Of a stretch of DNA of 55,537 nt, positions 9,272 to 19,607 are shown in pieces. The notes below the pieces were generated by a model. The model worked only from the letters and a program-made list of their open reading frames with translations, was not told the DNA's origin and ran no database searches. Within the stretch, counting starts at the first letter, position 1; every line of letters begins with the position of its first letter. The stretch covers positions 1 through 55,537 of the forward strand of contig JALVFE010000037.1 of the NCBI GenBank assembly GCA_027030245.1, read 5' to 3'. Source of the stretch: Melioribacteraceae bacterium. Its GTDB lineage: Bacteria; Bacteroidota; Ignavibacteria; Ignavibacteriales; Melioribacteraceae. The position numbers were made by a program, and so were the translations under genes.

Positions 9272-11059
9272 TTAGGCAGTTTTTGTAATTTCCTGATCCT
9301 TATATTGCAACTGATAAAGTTTAAAATAAATTCCGCGTTTTGCAAGTAATTCCTGATGGGTTCCCATTTCCTTTATTTCACCTTTGTGCATAACAATAAT
9401 TTTATCGGAATTCTGAATTGTGGAAAGCCTGTGGGCTATTACAATCGATGTTCTTCCCGAAAGTAATTTTTTAATGGCTTGCTGAATTAATATTTCGGTC
9501 TCCGTGTCAACGCTTGCCGTTGCTTCATCGAGAATTAATATTTTGGGATCGTAAGCCAATGCCCTTGCAAAAGAAATTAATTGTTTTTGTCCAACACTTA
9601 AAGTAGCGCCTTTTTCTTGAACTTTTTCGTCATACTTTTGGGGAAGATTGTTAATAAAATTATGTGCTCCTACCATTGCGGCGGCTTTTTTAATTTCGGA
9701 CTCACCGATGGCGGAATTATTCAAATTGATATTTCCTTTTATCGTTCCGGAAAACAAAAGCACATCTTGCAAAACAACACAAATTAATTTACGCAAATCT
9801 TCTTTGCGCATGTTTTTTATGTTTACGCCGTCAATCAGAATTTCCCCTTGTTCTATTTCGTAAAATCTGGAAAGAAGGTTAACAATCGATGTTTTCCCGG
9901 CACCTGTTGCACCAACAATCGCAACGGTCTGTCCCGGCTCTATTGTAAAAGAAACATTTTTTAATACAGTTTCGCCTTCGTTGTATGCAAATGTTACATT
10001 TTTAAATTCTATTTTGCCCCTGAACTCACTTAATTTTACCGGTTTTTCCGGATCGGGAATAATTGTTTTATCGTCTAAAAGCTTAAAAATTCTTTCCGAT
10101 GAAGCCATTGCCGTTTGCATTATGTTATATTTCTCCGATAAATCGCGAATCGGTCTGAAAAACATTTCCGTATATTGAACAAAAGCAAATAAAATGCCAA
10201 GCGTCATTGTCGATTCGAAAACTTTGCCGCCGCCGTACCAAATAATCAACGCAACGGCAAGCGAACTTAATATTTCTACAGTAGGGTAAAAAATAGCATA
10301 ATAAAAAACCGATTTAATATTCGCATCGCGGTAATCTTTGTTAATGCCTTTAAATTTTTTCAATTCGCGTTTTTGTTTGTTGAAGAGTTGAACAATACTG
10401 ATTCCGCCGACTCTTTCTTGCATATAGGAATTTAACCGTGCAAGATGGAAACGGACATCGCGGTAAGATTCCCTTACTTTTCTTCTGAACAGAAACGTTG
10501 CATAAAACAGCGCGGGCAATACCGATAAAGTAATCAGCGAAAGATCGAACGAAAGCGAAAACATGAAAACGAAAATCCACATGATTATAAAAAGATCGCT
10601 GAATACCATAACTATTCCCGAAGAAAAAAGCTCGTTCAATGACTCAACGTCGTTGGTAACGCGGGTTACGATTCTGCCGACAGGCGTTTTATCGAAAAAT
10701 TTTAACGCAAGTTTTTGAACGTGTGAAAAAATTTGAACCCGCAAATCATAAATTATTTTCTGACCCATCAATTGAGTGAAATAAGTCAACCCGTATTGCA
10801 TTATAGCTTGAAATAAAAGAGAGATGAACAACAAAGCCGTAATTAAGGTAAGGCTTTCATAATCTTTATTTGCTATACTCGTGTCTATTGCAATTTTTGT
10901 TAAATACGGTCGCAATGGCGCCAATCCCGCAACAAATACGTTCAAAAAAATCGCAAGCACCACATACTTTTTATACGGTTTCACATACGTCAAAAGACGT
11001 TTCATCAATTTAGAATCGTATGCTTTACCGAGTATTTCGTCGCTTAATTGTTCCCGCAT
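9272..11059 (-). CDS. ABC exporter half-transporter (consensus Walker B, LSVGQ signature)
   Basis: This 595-residue protein is one half of a type IV ABC exporter: six membrane helices in about residues 20-310 and a nucleotide-binding domain after 340. Walker A is GATGAGKTS near residue 383, Walker B is ILILDEATAS with the catalytic Glu, and the H-loop is VIAHRLSTI. The signature motif is LSVGQ instead of LSGGQ. The gene starts at the base immediately after the stop of its partner (TAAATG), so the two are almost certainly translated together and form a heterodimer. The substrate (lipid, drug or peptide) cannot be deduced. Confidence 0.9.
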   Translation of the reverse strand: MREQLSDEILGKAYDSKLMKRLLTYVKPYKKYVVLAIFLNVFVAGLAPLRPYLTKIAIDTSIANKDYESLTLITALLFISLLFQAIMQYGLTYFTQLMGQKIIYDLRVQIFSHVQKLALKFFDKTPVGRIVTRVTNDVESLNELFSSGIVMVFSDLFIIMWIFVFMFSLSFDLSLITLSVLPALFYATFLFRRKVRESYRDVRFHLARLNSYMQERVGGISIVQLFNKQKRELKKFKGINKDYRDANIKSVFYYAIFYPTVEILSSLAVALIIWYGGGKVFESTMTLGILFAFVQYTEMFFRPIRDLSEKYNIMQTAMASSERIFKLLDDKTIIPDPEKPVKLSEFRGKIEFKNVTFAYNEGETVLKNVSFTIEPGQTVAIVGATGAGKTSIVNLLSRFYEIEQGEILIDGVNIKNMRKEDLRKLICVVLQDVLLFSGTIKGNINLNNSAIGESEIKKAAAMVGAHNFINNLPQKYDEKVQEKGATLSVGQKQLISFARALAYDPKILILDEATASVDTETEILIQQAIKKLLSGRTSIVIAHRLSTIQNSDKIIVMHKGEIKEMGTHQELLAKRGIYFKLYQLQYKDQEITKTA

Positions 11060-12814
11060 TTAATTCATCTCTTTCAATTCTTCTTCCAAAAGTTGTTTGT
11101 AATGCAGATCGGCATAAATTCCGCCCAGACGTATCAGTTCGCTATGCGTACCTTCTTCTTTAATCATTCCGTTTTCCAAAACGATAATTTTATCGGCATC
11201 TTTAACAGTAGAAATTCTGTGACTTATAATGATATTGGTTCTTCCTTTCATAAAGTTTTTCAATCTTTTCAATATTTCTTCTTCGGTATTGGTATCGACC
11301 GCAGAGAACGAATCATCCAGAATAAGAATTTTCGGATGTATAGCCAATGCGCGTGCTAAAGCAGTTCTTTGTTTTTGACCGCCGGAAAGGGTAATTCCCC
11401 GTTCCCCCAAAACCGTTTCGAACTTTCCGGGGAAAGTTTCAACATCTTTTTTTAATTGTGCAATCTCGGTTACTTCGTCAAGGATTTCATCGGCTTTTCC
11501 GTTTCCGTTCAATCCGTATAGAATATTGTTTTTCAACGTATCGGAGAAAAGGAAAGTCTCTTGAGGAGCCATACCGATTTTACTCCGGAGAACTTCTACC
11601 GGTATTTTCCGGATATCGTTGCCGTCGATTAATATTTCACCTTCCGTTACATCGTATAAGCGCGGGATAAGATTAACCAAGGTAGTTTTACCCGAGCCGG
11701 TGTTTCCTACTATTGCAAGTGTAGTTCCGGACGGAATATTTAAATTTATATTTTTTAATACTAACGGTAAATTTTTGCCATAACCGAAACTCACGTTACG
11801 GAATTCGATTTTGCCGGTAATATCACTGATAGAGTAATCGGTAATTTTTGAGTTTGTTATTTCTTCTTTTTCCGACCAAATGCTAAGCAATCTTTTCATA
11901 CTTGCCGAAGCTTGTTGGGCTATATTTATTATCCATCCGAAAGCTATAATCGGCCAGATCAACATTCCGAGATAAGCCACAAAAGCCATAATTTCGCCCA
12001 GCGTTATTTTGTCTTCGATTATCATACTTCCGCCGATCCAAATAACGACGATTATCGAAATTCCCGTAATCATAAACAGCATAGGCATAAAGAAAGCTTG
12101 GATACGGATTTTATCCATATTTTTTTCGAGATAATCACTGCTTAATTTTTTGAACTGTTCAATCTCGCTTTGTTCGCGTACATAAGCTTTGATTACTCTG
12201 ATCCCCGCAAAATTTTCTTGGGCTTTTGTCGTGAGTTCGGAAAACTTTTCTTGAATTTTGGTGAACTTCTTATGAATCTTTTTGCTCAACTTATAAACGG
12301 AAAAAGATAAAAACGGCAAAGGCAAAAGAGCGTAAAGCGTAAGCAGCGGTGCCAAGGAAATCATTATGGAAATGATAAGTATGAATTTTACTATGGTATC
12401 GACCGAATACATTACAACCGGACCGATATACATTCTAACGGCGTTAATATCGTTTGTAGTGTGCGCCATTATGTTTCCGGTTGAATTTGTTTGAAAAAAC
12501 CTTAACGGTAATTTTAGAAGGTGAGCCCAAAAATCGTTTCGCAAATCGTATTCAATTTTTCTCGAAGTTACGATTATCGTTTCCCTTATCAGAAAACGGA
12601 AAACGCCGCTTATAATTGCCGCGCCAAGGATTAAACCGGCGTATTGCAACAATAAAGTGTAATCGGGAGTTTGTTTAAGCGCATTAATGCTGTTTTTCAA
12701 AAAAATCGGAATTGTAACTTGGGCAATATCGGAAATGAAAATAAATACAAAACCGCTTATTAATGCTTTTTTATATTTGAAAAAATATTTATTAAGTTTT
12801 AATAAACTCTTCAT
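11060..12814 (-). CDS. ABC exporter half-transporter (degenerate Walker B)
   Basis: This 584-residue protein is the partner half of the exporter. It has six membrane helices, then a nucleotide-binding domain with Walker A GNTGSGKTT, canonical signature LSGGQKQR and H-loop IISHRISTV. The residue after the Walker B Asp is Asp (ILILDDSFSAVD) where the catalytic Glu is expected. Combined with the LSVGQ signature of its partner, this puts one normal and one degenerate ATP site in the heterodimer, as known for TM287/288 and BmrCD type exporters. It is the first gene of the pair. Confidence 0.9.
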   Translation of the reverse strand: MKSLLKLNKYFFKYKKALISGFVFIFISDIAQVTIPIFLKNSINALKQTPDYTLLLQYAGLILGAAIISGVFRFLIRETIIVTSRKIEYDLRNDFWAHLLKLPLRFFQTNSTGNIMAHTTNDINAVRMYIGPVVMYSVDTIVKFILIISIMISLAPLLTLYALLPLPFLSFSVYKLSKKIHKKFTKIQEKFSELTTKAQENFAGIRVIKAYVREQSEIEQFKKLSSDYLEKNMDKIRIQAFFMPMLFMITGISIIVVIWIGGSMIIEDKITLGEIMAFVAYLGMLIWPIIAFGWIINIAQQASASMKRLLSIWSEKEEITNSKITDYSISDITGKIEFRNVSFGYGKNLPLVLKNINLNIPSGTTLAIVGNTGSGKTTLVNLIPRLYDVTEGEILIDGNDIRKIPVEVLRSKIGMAPQETFLFSDTLKNNILYGLNGNGKADEILDEVTEIAQLKKDVETFPGKFETVLGERGITLSGGQKQRTALARALAIHPKILILDDSFSAVDTNTEEEILKRLKNFMKGRTNIIISHRISTVKDADKIIVLENGMIKEEGTHSELIRLGGIYADLHYKQLLEEELKEMN

Positions 12815-12917
12815 TAATTTCCATTGAGATTATACGTTGCAAAATACAAAGAAATGGAATTAATTTCTCAACGGAAAATCCGCAGTGATAAAGGATGGTG
12901 GAACGGGTTAGTGATTT

Positions 12918-14192
12918 TTATCCGATAATATTGAAACCCGTATAAGGTTGCAATACTTTCGGAACAATAACTTTTCCTTCCGGGGTTTGATAATTTTCCA
13001 ATATGGAAACCATCAATCTGCTGGTTGCCAATCCCGAACCGTTTAACGTATGAAGGAATTCCGGTTTTTTGCTGTCTTTTCTTCTGAAACGGATATTCGC
13101 CCTTCTTGCTTGAAAGCTCTCGAAATTACTGCAAGAAGAAGCTTCCAACCATTTTTCTTCGGCAGGCGACCATGTTTCCAAATCGTAGCACTTTGCCGCG
13201 GCAAAGCTTAAATCGCCCGAAGCCAATAGCAGCACACGGTGAGGTATTTTCAATTCTTTCAAAATATCTTCGGCATCTTTCACCAAAGCTTCAAGCGCAT
13301 TGTAGGAATCTTCGGGTTTAACAAATTTTACCATTTCCACTTTATTGAATTGATGAACCCGCAAGAATCCTTTGGATTCTTTTCCGTAAGACCCCGCTTC
13401 CCTTCTGAAGCATGCGGAAAATCCAACATATTTCAAAGGCAAATCATCTTCGGTCAATATTTCGTCTCGGTGAAGATTGGTAATCGGCACTTCCGCTGTC
13501 GGAATAGGATACAAGTTATCTTTCTCGCAGAAATACATATCGTCTTGCATTTTCGGTAATTGTCCGGTTCCCTTCATTGAATCGGCGTTAACCAAAAACG
13601 GCGTTAGCACTTCCTTGTATGCGTGTTTTTGAATGTGATAATTTAACATAAAGTTAATAAGCGCCCGTTCAAGTATGGCGCCTTTGCCCAAATAAACCGG
13701 GAAGCCCGAACCGCTTATTTTAGCTCCCCTTTCGAAATCGAGGATACCCAGTTTTTTACCAAGTTCAACATGATCCAAATAATCGAATTCTTTTTCGAAA
13801 GAAAAATCTTCCGGTGCCCAACGCCTGACTTCCACGTTGTCTTCTTCTTGTCCTACCGGCACGGATTCATGCGGTAAATTCGGCACCCACATCAGCAATT
13901 CGTTAAGCTTTTCGTTCAGTTTGCGGAGTTCGTCATCATGCATTTTAATTTCGTCGGATACTTTTTTCATCTCCGCAATAATTTCATCCGCGTTTTCACC
14001 GGCTTTTTTCAAACGCCCGATTTCTTGGGAAACTTTGTTTCTCTTTGCTTTTAATTCTTCGGTAATTCTTATTATTTCCCTTCGTTTTTTATCTACTTCG
14101 AGAATTTGATCGACCGTATCTTTTTCGTTTTTGTTTTTAATTCCCTGTTTAACCAATTCGGGATTTTCGCGGATGAATTTTAAGTCTAACAT
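12918..14192 (-). CDS. serS: Seryl-tRNA synthetase
   Basis: This 424-residue class II synthetase charges tRNA-Ser. It has the N-terminal antiparallel coiled-coil arm (residues about 25-105, rich in Lys/Glu), then the catalytic core with motif 2 (CFRREAGSYGKESKGFLRVHQF begins the loop) and motif 3 (LNGSGLATSRLMVSILENYQ). The length is normal. It sits between leuS and the ABC exporter, all on the minus strand, 38 bases after leuS. Confidence 0.95.
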   Translation of the reverse strand: MLDLKFIRENPELVKQGIKNKNEKDTVDQILEVDKKRREIIRITEELKAKRNKVSQEIGRLKKAGENADEIIAEMKKVSDEIKMHDDELRKLNEKLNELLMWVPNLPHESVPVGQEEDNVEVRRWAPEDFSFEKEFDYLDHVELGKKLGILDFERGAKISGSGFPVYLGKGAILERALINFMLNYHIQKHAYKEVLTPFLVNADSMKGTGQLPKMQDDMYFCEKDNLYPIPTAEVPITNLHRDEILTEDDLPLKYVGFSACFRREAGSYGKESKGFLRVHQFNKVEMVKFVKPEDSYNALEALVKDAEDILKELKIPHRVLLLASGDLSFAAAKCYDLETWSPAEEKWLEASSCSNFESFQARRANIRFRRKDSKKPEFLHTLNGSGLATSRLMVSILENYQTPEGKVIVPKVLQPYTGFNIIG

Positions 14193-14230
14193 CTTACCCC
14201 TTAATCAAAAATCATTTTAACTTTAATTAT

Positions 14231-16699
14231 TTATTTTACAACAATATTGTAGATTTTATTTTTCACATAGATTTCTTTTATAATATTTTTTCCGTCGGTA
14301 TGCGCCTTTACGTTTTCTTCTTTCCAAACGGCTTCTTTTACAGTTGCTTCGTCGCTATCGACGGGTAATTTCACTTTTGCCCTTACTTTGCCGTTAACTT
14401 GAACGACCACCGTAACTTCGTCAGCGGTAAGAGCATTTTTATCGGCATCAAACCAAACAGGATTTTCGAAAAGCGATTTTTCGTTTCCGAGTAAATTCCA
14501 GCATTCTTCTCCCAGATGAGGCGCAACAACCGAAAGCATAACGGCGAATCTTTCAAGAGCATAGGTCTTTAAGCCGTCTTCCACCTTATCGATATTTTTT
14601 GTCATTTCGTTCAACAGTTCCATCAAAAGAGCTACGGCAGTATTGAAGCGGAAGTTATCGAGTTCCTTATCGAACTTTTCAACCGTTTGATTCACTTTTC
14701 TGTACAAAGCTTTTTCAATTTCATTTAGCTGACCTAAATCATATTTTTCCGCCGAGGGGGTTTGGTTTTTAGTTCCTTTATGATTCAAAAACAGATTATA
14801 GACCCTTTGCACAAATCTGTCAATTCCCACAATCCCCTTATCGCTCCAATCGCCGCCGAGTTCGTAAGGTCCCATAAACATCAAATACATTCTGAAAACA
14901 TCGGAGCCGTAGCTGTTAACAAAATCATCGGGATTGACAACATTACCTTTTGACTTGGACATCTTTGCGCCCATGTTGGTAATTGTTCCTTGATGAATCA
15001 ATTTTTGAAACGGTTCGTCGCTTTTTACCAATCCCAAATCTTTAAGAAATTTATGAACAAATCTGGCATAGAGCAGATGCATTGTAGCGTGTTCGGCACC
15101 GCCAACATACATATCGACCGGAACCCATTTATCCGCCAACTCTTCGTCGAACATTCCTTTTTCGTAATGCGGATCGAGATAACGCAAATAATACCACGAC
15201 GAATCGACGAACGTATCCATTGTATCAACTTCGCGTTTGGCTTTTCCACCGCAGTGCGGACAAGTTGTATTTACGAAATCTTCGTTGCTTGCAAGGGGCG
15301 AACCGCCGTCGTGTTTGAAATCGACTTCGTAAGGAAGTTCAACAGGTAAATCTTCTTCCGGCACAGCAACTTCGCCGCACTTTTCGCAGTAAACAATCGG
15401 GATAGGCGTTCCCCAATATCGCTGGCGCGAAATGAGCCAATCGCGCAATCTGTAATTAACGGTTCTCTTGCCCAATCTGTGGCTTTCCAAATATTCGGTA
15501 ATTTTCTGAATTGCTTCTTCGGAACGCATACCGGTAAATTCACCGGAATTAATCATTATACCGGGTTCCACGTATGCTTCTTTCAGTTCATCGTCGGGAT
15601 TTGTGCCGGGTTCCAGTATAACTTTTTTTATCGGGAGTCCGAATTTCTTGGCAAATTCAAAATCCCTTTCGTCGTGGGCCGGAACCGCCATAACGCTTCC
15701 CGTTCCGTAAGTGGCAAGAACATAATCGGCAATCCAAATCGGTACTTTTTCACCGTTCATCGGATTAACGGCATAAGCGCCAATCGGAACCCCGGTTTTT
15801 TCTTTTGTTGTGGATGTCCTTTCAATTTCGGATAACCGTTTAACCGACTCGATATATTCCGCAACTTTTTCTTTGTTTTCGGGAGTGGTAAGTTTTTCAA
15901 CCAATTCATGTTCAGGCGCCAAAACCATATAAGTTACACCGAAAAGCGTATCGGGTCGGGTTGTAAAGACGGTAATTGTATCGCCAGTGCCGTCAACTTT
16001 AAACTTAACTTCCGTTCCGTAACTCTTACCAATCCAGTTCGTCTGCATTATTTTTGTTTTTTCAGGCCAATCTATTTTTTCCAAACCTTCAAGCAAAGCA
16101 TCGGCATATTTTGTAATTCTGAAAAACCATTGTGTCAAATCCTTGCGCGTAACGGGCGTTCCGCATCTTTCGCAAGTTCCGTCGGATTGAACTTGTTCGT
16201 TTGCCAATACGGTTTTACACGAAGGGCACCAATTAACCGGAGCATTTTTTCTGTATGCCAAACCGTTTTTATACAATTGCAAAAACAACCATTGATTCCA
16301 TTTGTAATATTCCGGAACGCACGTCATTAATTCGGCTTTCCAGTCATACATACAACCCATTGCTTTTAATTGCGCTCTAATGTCTTCAATGTTTTTAAGA
16401 GTGCTGTCTTGCGGGTGCACACCGGTTTTTATTGCATAATTTTCCGCAGGCAGACCGAATGCATCGTAACCCATCGGTTCGAAAACGTTGAAACCTTTTA
16501 ACTTCTTAAACCTTGCCCAAGAGTCGGTTGGAGCATAATTATACCAATGCCCGATATGTAATTTTGCGCCCGAAGGATAAATGAACATTACGAGCGTGTA
16601 AAGTTTTTTTTCAATGTCGTTAAGGTCGGTTTCGTATACCTTTTTCTCTTCCCAATATTTTTGCCATTTTTTTTCAACTTCTTGAAACGGATATTTCAT
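14231..16699 (-). CDS. leuS: Leucyl-tRNA synthetase
   Basis: This 822-residue class I synthetase charges tRNA-Leu. The HIGH motif appears in PSGAKLHIGHW, the KMSKS motif in MGAKMSKSKGN, and an editing domain lies between with the TTRPDTLFG segment. A zinc-ribbon region has CPSCKTV and CERCGT. I chose the ATG at 16699 (MKYPFQEVEKKWQ), which follows GAAGGGGAAA and matches where the family begins; an upstream start at 16747 would add 16 atypical residues. Confidence 0.95.
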   Translation of the reverse strand: MKYPFQEVEKKWQKYWEEKKVYETDLNDIEKKLYTLVMFIYPSGAKLHIGHWYNYAPTDSWARFKKLKGFNVFEPMGYDAFGLPAENYAIKTGVHPQDSTLKNIEDIRAQLKAMGCMYDWKAELMTCVPEYYKWNQWLFLQLYKNGLAYRKNAPVNWCPSCKTVLANEQVQSDGTCERCGTPVTRKDLTQWFFRITKYADALLEGLEKIDWPEKTKIMQTNWIGKSYGTEVKFKVDGTGDTITVFTTRPDTLFGVTYMVLAPEHELVEKLTTPENKEKVAEYIESVKRLSEIERTSTTKEKTGVPIGAYAVNPMNGEKVPIWIADYVLATYGTGSVMAVPAHDERDFEFAKKFGLPIKKVILEPGTNPDDELKEAYVEPGIMINSGEFTGMRSEEAIQKITEYLESHRLGKRTVNYRLRDWLISRQRYWGTPIPIVYCEKCGEVAVPEEDLPVELPYEVDFKHDGGSPLASNEDFVNTTCPHCGGKAKREVDTMDTFVDSSWYYLRYLDPHYEKGMFDEELADKWVPVDMYVGGAEHATMHLLYARFVHKFLKDLGLVKSDEPFQKLIHQGTITNMGAKMSKSKGNVVNPDDFVNSYGSDVFRMYLMFMGPYELGGDWSDKGIVGIDRFVQRVYNLFLNHKGTKNQTPSAEKYDLGQLNEIEKALYRKVNQTVEKFDKELDNFRFNTAVALLMELLNEMTKNIDKVEDGLKTYALERFAVMLSVVAPHLGEECWNLLGNEKSLFENPVWFDADKNALTADEVTVVVQVNGKVRAKVKLPVDSDEATVKEAVWKEENVKAHTDGKNIIKEIYVKNKIYNIVVK

Positions 16700-16855
16700 T
16701 TTCCCCTTCGGTAATAGTGAATAATAATGAGATATCAAACTTATCAAATTACAAAAGGTTTATCAAGAAATAGATTTTCATTAGGCGGAAACAAACAAAT
16801 TTGGAACAAATTGATTCGTAATTTCATATAAAGTTTGATAATTAGCGGGTAACAA

Positions 16856-17266
16856 ATGGGAAAGCTGATTACATATCTTACGCTTGTGATTTTATTGGCA
16901 ATTCCTTTGGCAATTTTTCCCCAGCAAACAAAAGCACAGACCGATTCCCTGAAAGAAAAACACGAAAAAATTCCGTTACTTTTTTTAAAATCTTCACTTG
17001 AACTGCAACTGGAGAAGTTGCAAGCAGGTCAATTCGATTTATCCGCTTTGAATTATTCCGGTTATCTTGCCGGAGAACTTAACGCTGCACAAAGAAAAAC
17101 ATTAAGAGACAAATTGTACATTCGCTATCTTTTCCGCAATTCAAAAAACAACTTGGGTTTTTGGGGTGATGTTTTGAAATATGCGAATCTTACAGGAGCT
17201 GTTTTTCTCGCAGCGCAACACATCTCGAAATACGGTTTTTTATCCACACCGCCGGAGAAAAAATAA
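16856..17266 (+). CDS. Small exported protein of unknown function
   Basis: This 136-residue protein has an N-terminal signal sequence (hydrophobic core followed by FPQQTKAQTD). The mature part is predicted helical and ends in a short hydrophobic stretch (YANLTGAVFLAAQHI). I do not recognise a family. It is divergent from leuS and 65 bases upstream of lysA. Confidence 0.5.
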   Translation: MGKLITYLTLVILLAIPLAIFPQQTKAQTDSLKEKHEKIPLLFLKSSLELQLEKLQAGQFDLSALNYSGYLAGELNAAQRKTLRDKLYIRYLFRNSKNNLGFWGDVLKYANLTGAVFLAAQHISKYGFLSTPPEKK

Positions 17267-17331
17267 CTACGCCGAAGATTTATAAGTGAATATTTTATAT
17301 TTTTGCACTTCGTTAATTATGCGGAGAAATC

Positions 17332-18612
17332 ATGCAGTTTTTCGATTCCGAGTATTTCACTTATAAAAATAACAGACTTTATTGCGAAGGAACCGATATC
17401 TCCGAAATCACCGGAACAGTCGGGACTCCGGTATTTATTTACAGCAAAAAGTTTTTCACCGACCACTATCGTAAATTTGCCGGGGCATTCTCCGCAATCG
17501 ACCATACGATTTTTTACGCCGTTAAATCCAATTACAATCTGAACGTAATAAAAACATTTTACGATTTGGGAAGCGGAATAGACGTAAATTCTGCCGGCGA
17601 ATTTTACAGAGCGGTTAAAGCCGGAGTGGATCCGAAAAGAATGATTTTAACCGGTGTGGGCAAAACCCGGAACGAAATAAAACTCGGCATAGAAAACGAA
17701 GTTCAGTTTATTAAAGCGGAATCGGAGCAGGAAATTTATTTAATTGATAAAATTGCCGGTGAGCTCGGGAAAGTTGCGCCGGTTGCAATAAGGGTTAATC
17801 CCGATGTGGATCCGGAAACTCATCCGTATATTTCAACGGGTTTGGCGGAAAACAAATTCGGTATCGATTCAAAATCAGCTTACGGACTTTTCTTGAAAGC
17901 TTCAAATCTTAAAAATATAAAGTTAACGGGAATCGATATGCATATCGGTTCGCAAATTACTAGCGTAGAACCTTACAAAGAAGCGGTTGAAAAATTAGCC
18001 GGGATGTTCCGCTCGTTAAGGGATGAGGGGGTGGAGCTTACGCATTTCGATATTGGCGGAGGAATGGGTGTAAAATATAAAAATGAAAAACCTTTTACTC
18101 CCCGTGAGCTTGCGGAAGCAATTTTACCGGTTTTAAGTGATTTAGACTGTAAAATAAGTTTTGAGCCTGGAAGATATTTAACCGCAAACGGCGGTATTCT
18201 GGTTACCGAAGTGCTTTACACAAAAACAAACCAAAAGAAAAATTTTATAGTCGTTGATGCGGCAATGACCGATTTGCTCCGTCCGAGTATTTACGGTGCG
18301 TATCATCATATTCAACCGGTAACATTAAGCGACGGCGGGAATGACATTGTTGCCGATGTTGTCGGTCCGGTTTGCGAAAGCGGAGACTTTCTGGCAAAAG
18401 GAAGAACGATTTCCGAATGCAAACCCCAAGATCAACTTGCGGTTTTTTCAGCAGGCGCTTACGCAATGGTTATGTCATCGAATTACAACGGCAGAAGACG
18501 CCCGCCGGAAATTATGGTAGACGGAGACAAATTCTACACAATAAGGAGCCGCGAAACCTACGAACATTTATTGTTTGACGAAAAAATAAACAAAGAATTA
18601 TTCGAGAATTAA
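17332..18612 (+). CDS. lysA: Diaminopimelate decarboxylase
   Basis: This 426-residue PLP enzyme converts meso-diaminopimelate to lysine. The PLP lysine is K65 in FYAVKSNYN. The glycine-rich phosphate loop is FDIGGGMGV, the substrate and PLP contacts EPGRYL and CESGDF are present, and the fold-type III barrel plus C-terminal beta domain has normal length. No other lysine genes are adjacent. About 1 kb of repeat-rich non-coding DNA follows. Confidence 0.95.
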   Translation: MQFFDSEYFTYKNNRLYCEGTDISEITGTVGTPVFIYSKKFFTDHYRKFAGAFSAIDHTIFYAVKSNYNLNVIKTFYDLGSGIDVNSAGEFYRAVKAGVDPKRMILTGVGKTRNEIKLGIENEVQFIKAESEQEIYLIDKIAGELGKVAPVAIRVNPDVDPETHPYISTGLAENKFGIDSKSAYGLFLKASNLKNIKLTGIDMHIGSQITSVEPYKEAVEKLAGMFRSLRDEGVELTHFDIGGGMGVKYKNEKPFTPRELAEAILPVLSDLDCKISFEPGRYLTANGGILVTEVLYTKTNQKKNFIVVDAAMTDLLRPSIYGAYHHIQPVTLSDGGNDIVADVVGPVCESGDFLAKGRTISECKPQDQLAVFSAGAYAMVMSSNYNGRRRPPEIMVDGDKFYTIRSRETYEHLLFDEKINKELFEN

Positions 18613-19607
18613 ATTCCACCCGTAAATTAATTTTTCTTTTTTCCATTTGGTATTTGTGATTTGGAATTTGATATTTCTTTACTTTGTGTTCTTTGTGGTT
18701 AAAAAAGAAACCACAGATTCCCACAGATTAAACACGGATTGTTAACAGAATAATTGGATTTAGTCATTTGGAATTTGGAATTCATGTCTTGTTATCCCGT
18801 CCGCCTACGGCGGATTGTTCATAAACTGTCATTCCGAACTTGTTTCGGAATCTAGATAAACCCGCATTCTAACACAAAGCCTAACTCTGCGAAGTAACAC
18901 AAAAAATTTATGCCTTAACAGACTATTTGTTCATTTCTTTTGTCCCCGATAAATCGGGACAAGCTTCAATACAAAAGAAACGAATCAAAGAAAAAATCAA
19001 CGCCCTGATTTTATCGGGGTAAACTGAAAATAGTTTGCTAATTTTTATAATTAGTGCCCCGTAGGAGCACAATATTTATAGTTTATTAAAGAAAAAAACA
19101 AATAAACTCCAGCGGAGTGAAACGTTTTTTGTGATTTGTATTTTCTCCCATGTCATCCTGACAAAGGTCAGAATAAAAAGAAGGATTTTTTAGATGCTGA
19201 ACCAATTCGCCTGCGGCGAACAGCATGACACATAATTTAAATGTTTCGGGACTGCATGACAGTCTGATTTTTGGAATTTGTAATTTGTTATTTGGAATTT
19301 CTTGTCTGTCATTCCGTCCGCCAATGAAACTGTCATCCCGAACTGGTTTCGGGATCTAAAAAGAACTCGCTTTTTCATCGGGCAAACACCGTATGGCGTG
19401 ACATATTTTTAGGACTTGTAATCTGACGTAGAATCAAAACTCCAGCGGAGTGAAACAATTTTGTCATTTGTTATTGGGAAATGGTCATTGGTTATTTGTA
19501 ATTTGGAATTTTGAAGTTGTTGTTTTTTTCCGCCTGTTTATTCAAAATCCCTTTGTAAATTTGTATTTTGTGAAACAAATTTCTTTCAAAAAATGTAAAC
19601 AGAAGTC
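18613..19607. repeat. Repeat-rich non-coding region with many small palindromes
   Basis: No convincing gene is present in this 1-kb gap. It holds several short inverted repeats: ACTCCAGCGGAGT twice (19106-19118 and 19439-19451, both followed by GAAAC), ATTCCGAA/TTCGGAAT (18831-18851), the related ATCCCGAA/TTCGGGAT (19335-19355), CCGCCTACGGCGG (18801-18813) and CCCGAT/ATCGGG near 18945. Degenerate copies of AATTTGGAATTT-type words recur between them. This is the look of dispersed REP-like or decayed MITE-like elements, not of a regular array. Confidence 0.7.

Noticed and set aside
18613-19607. CRISPR array
   Set aside because: The repeats are of several kinds, unequal in length and irregularly spaced, and no cas genes are near.
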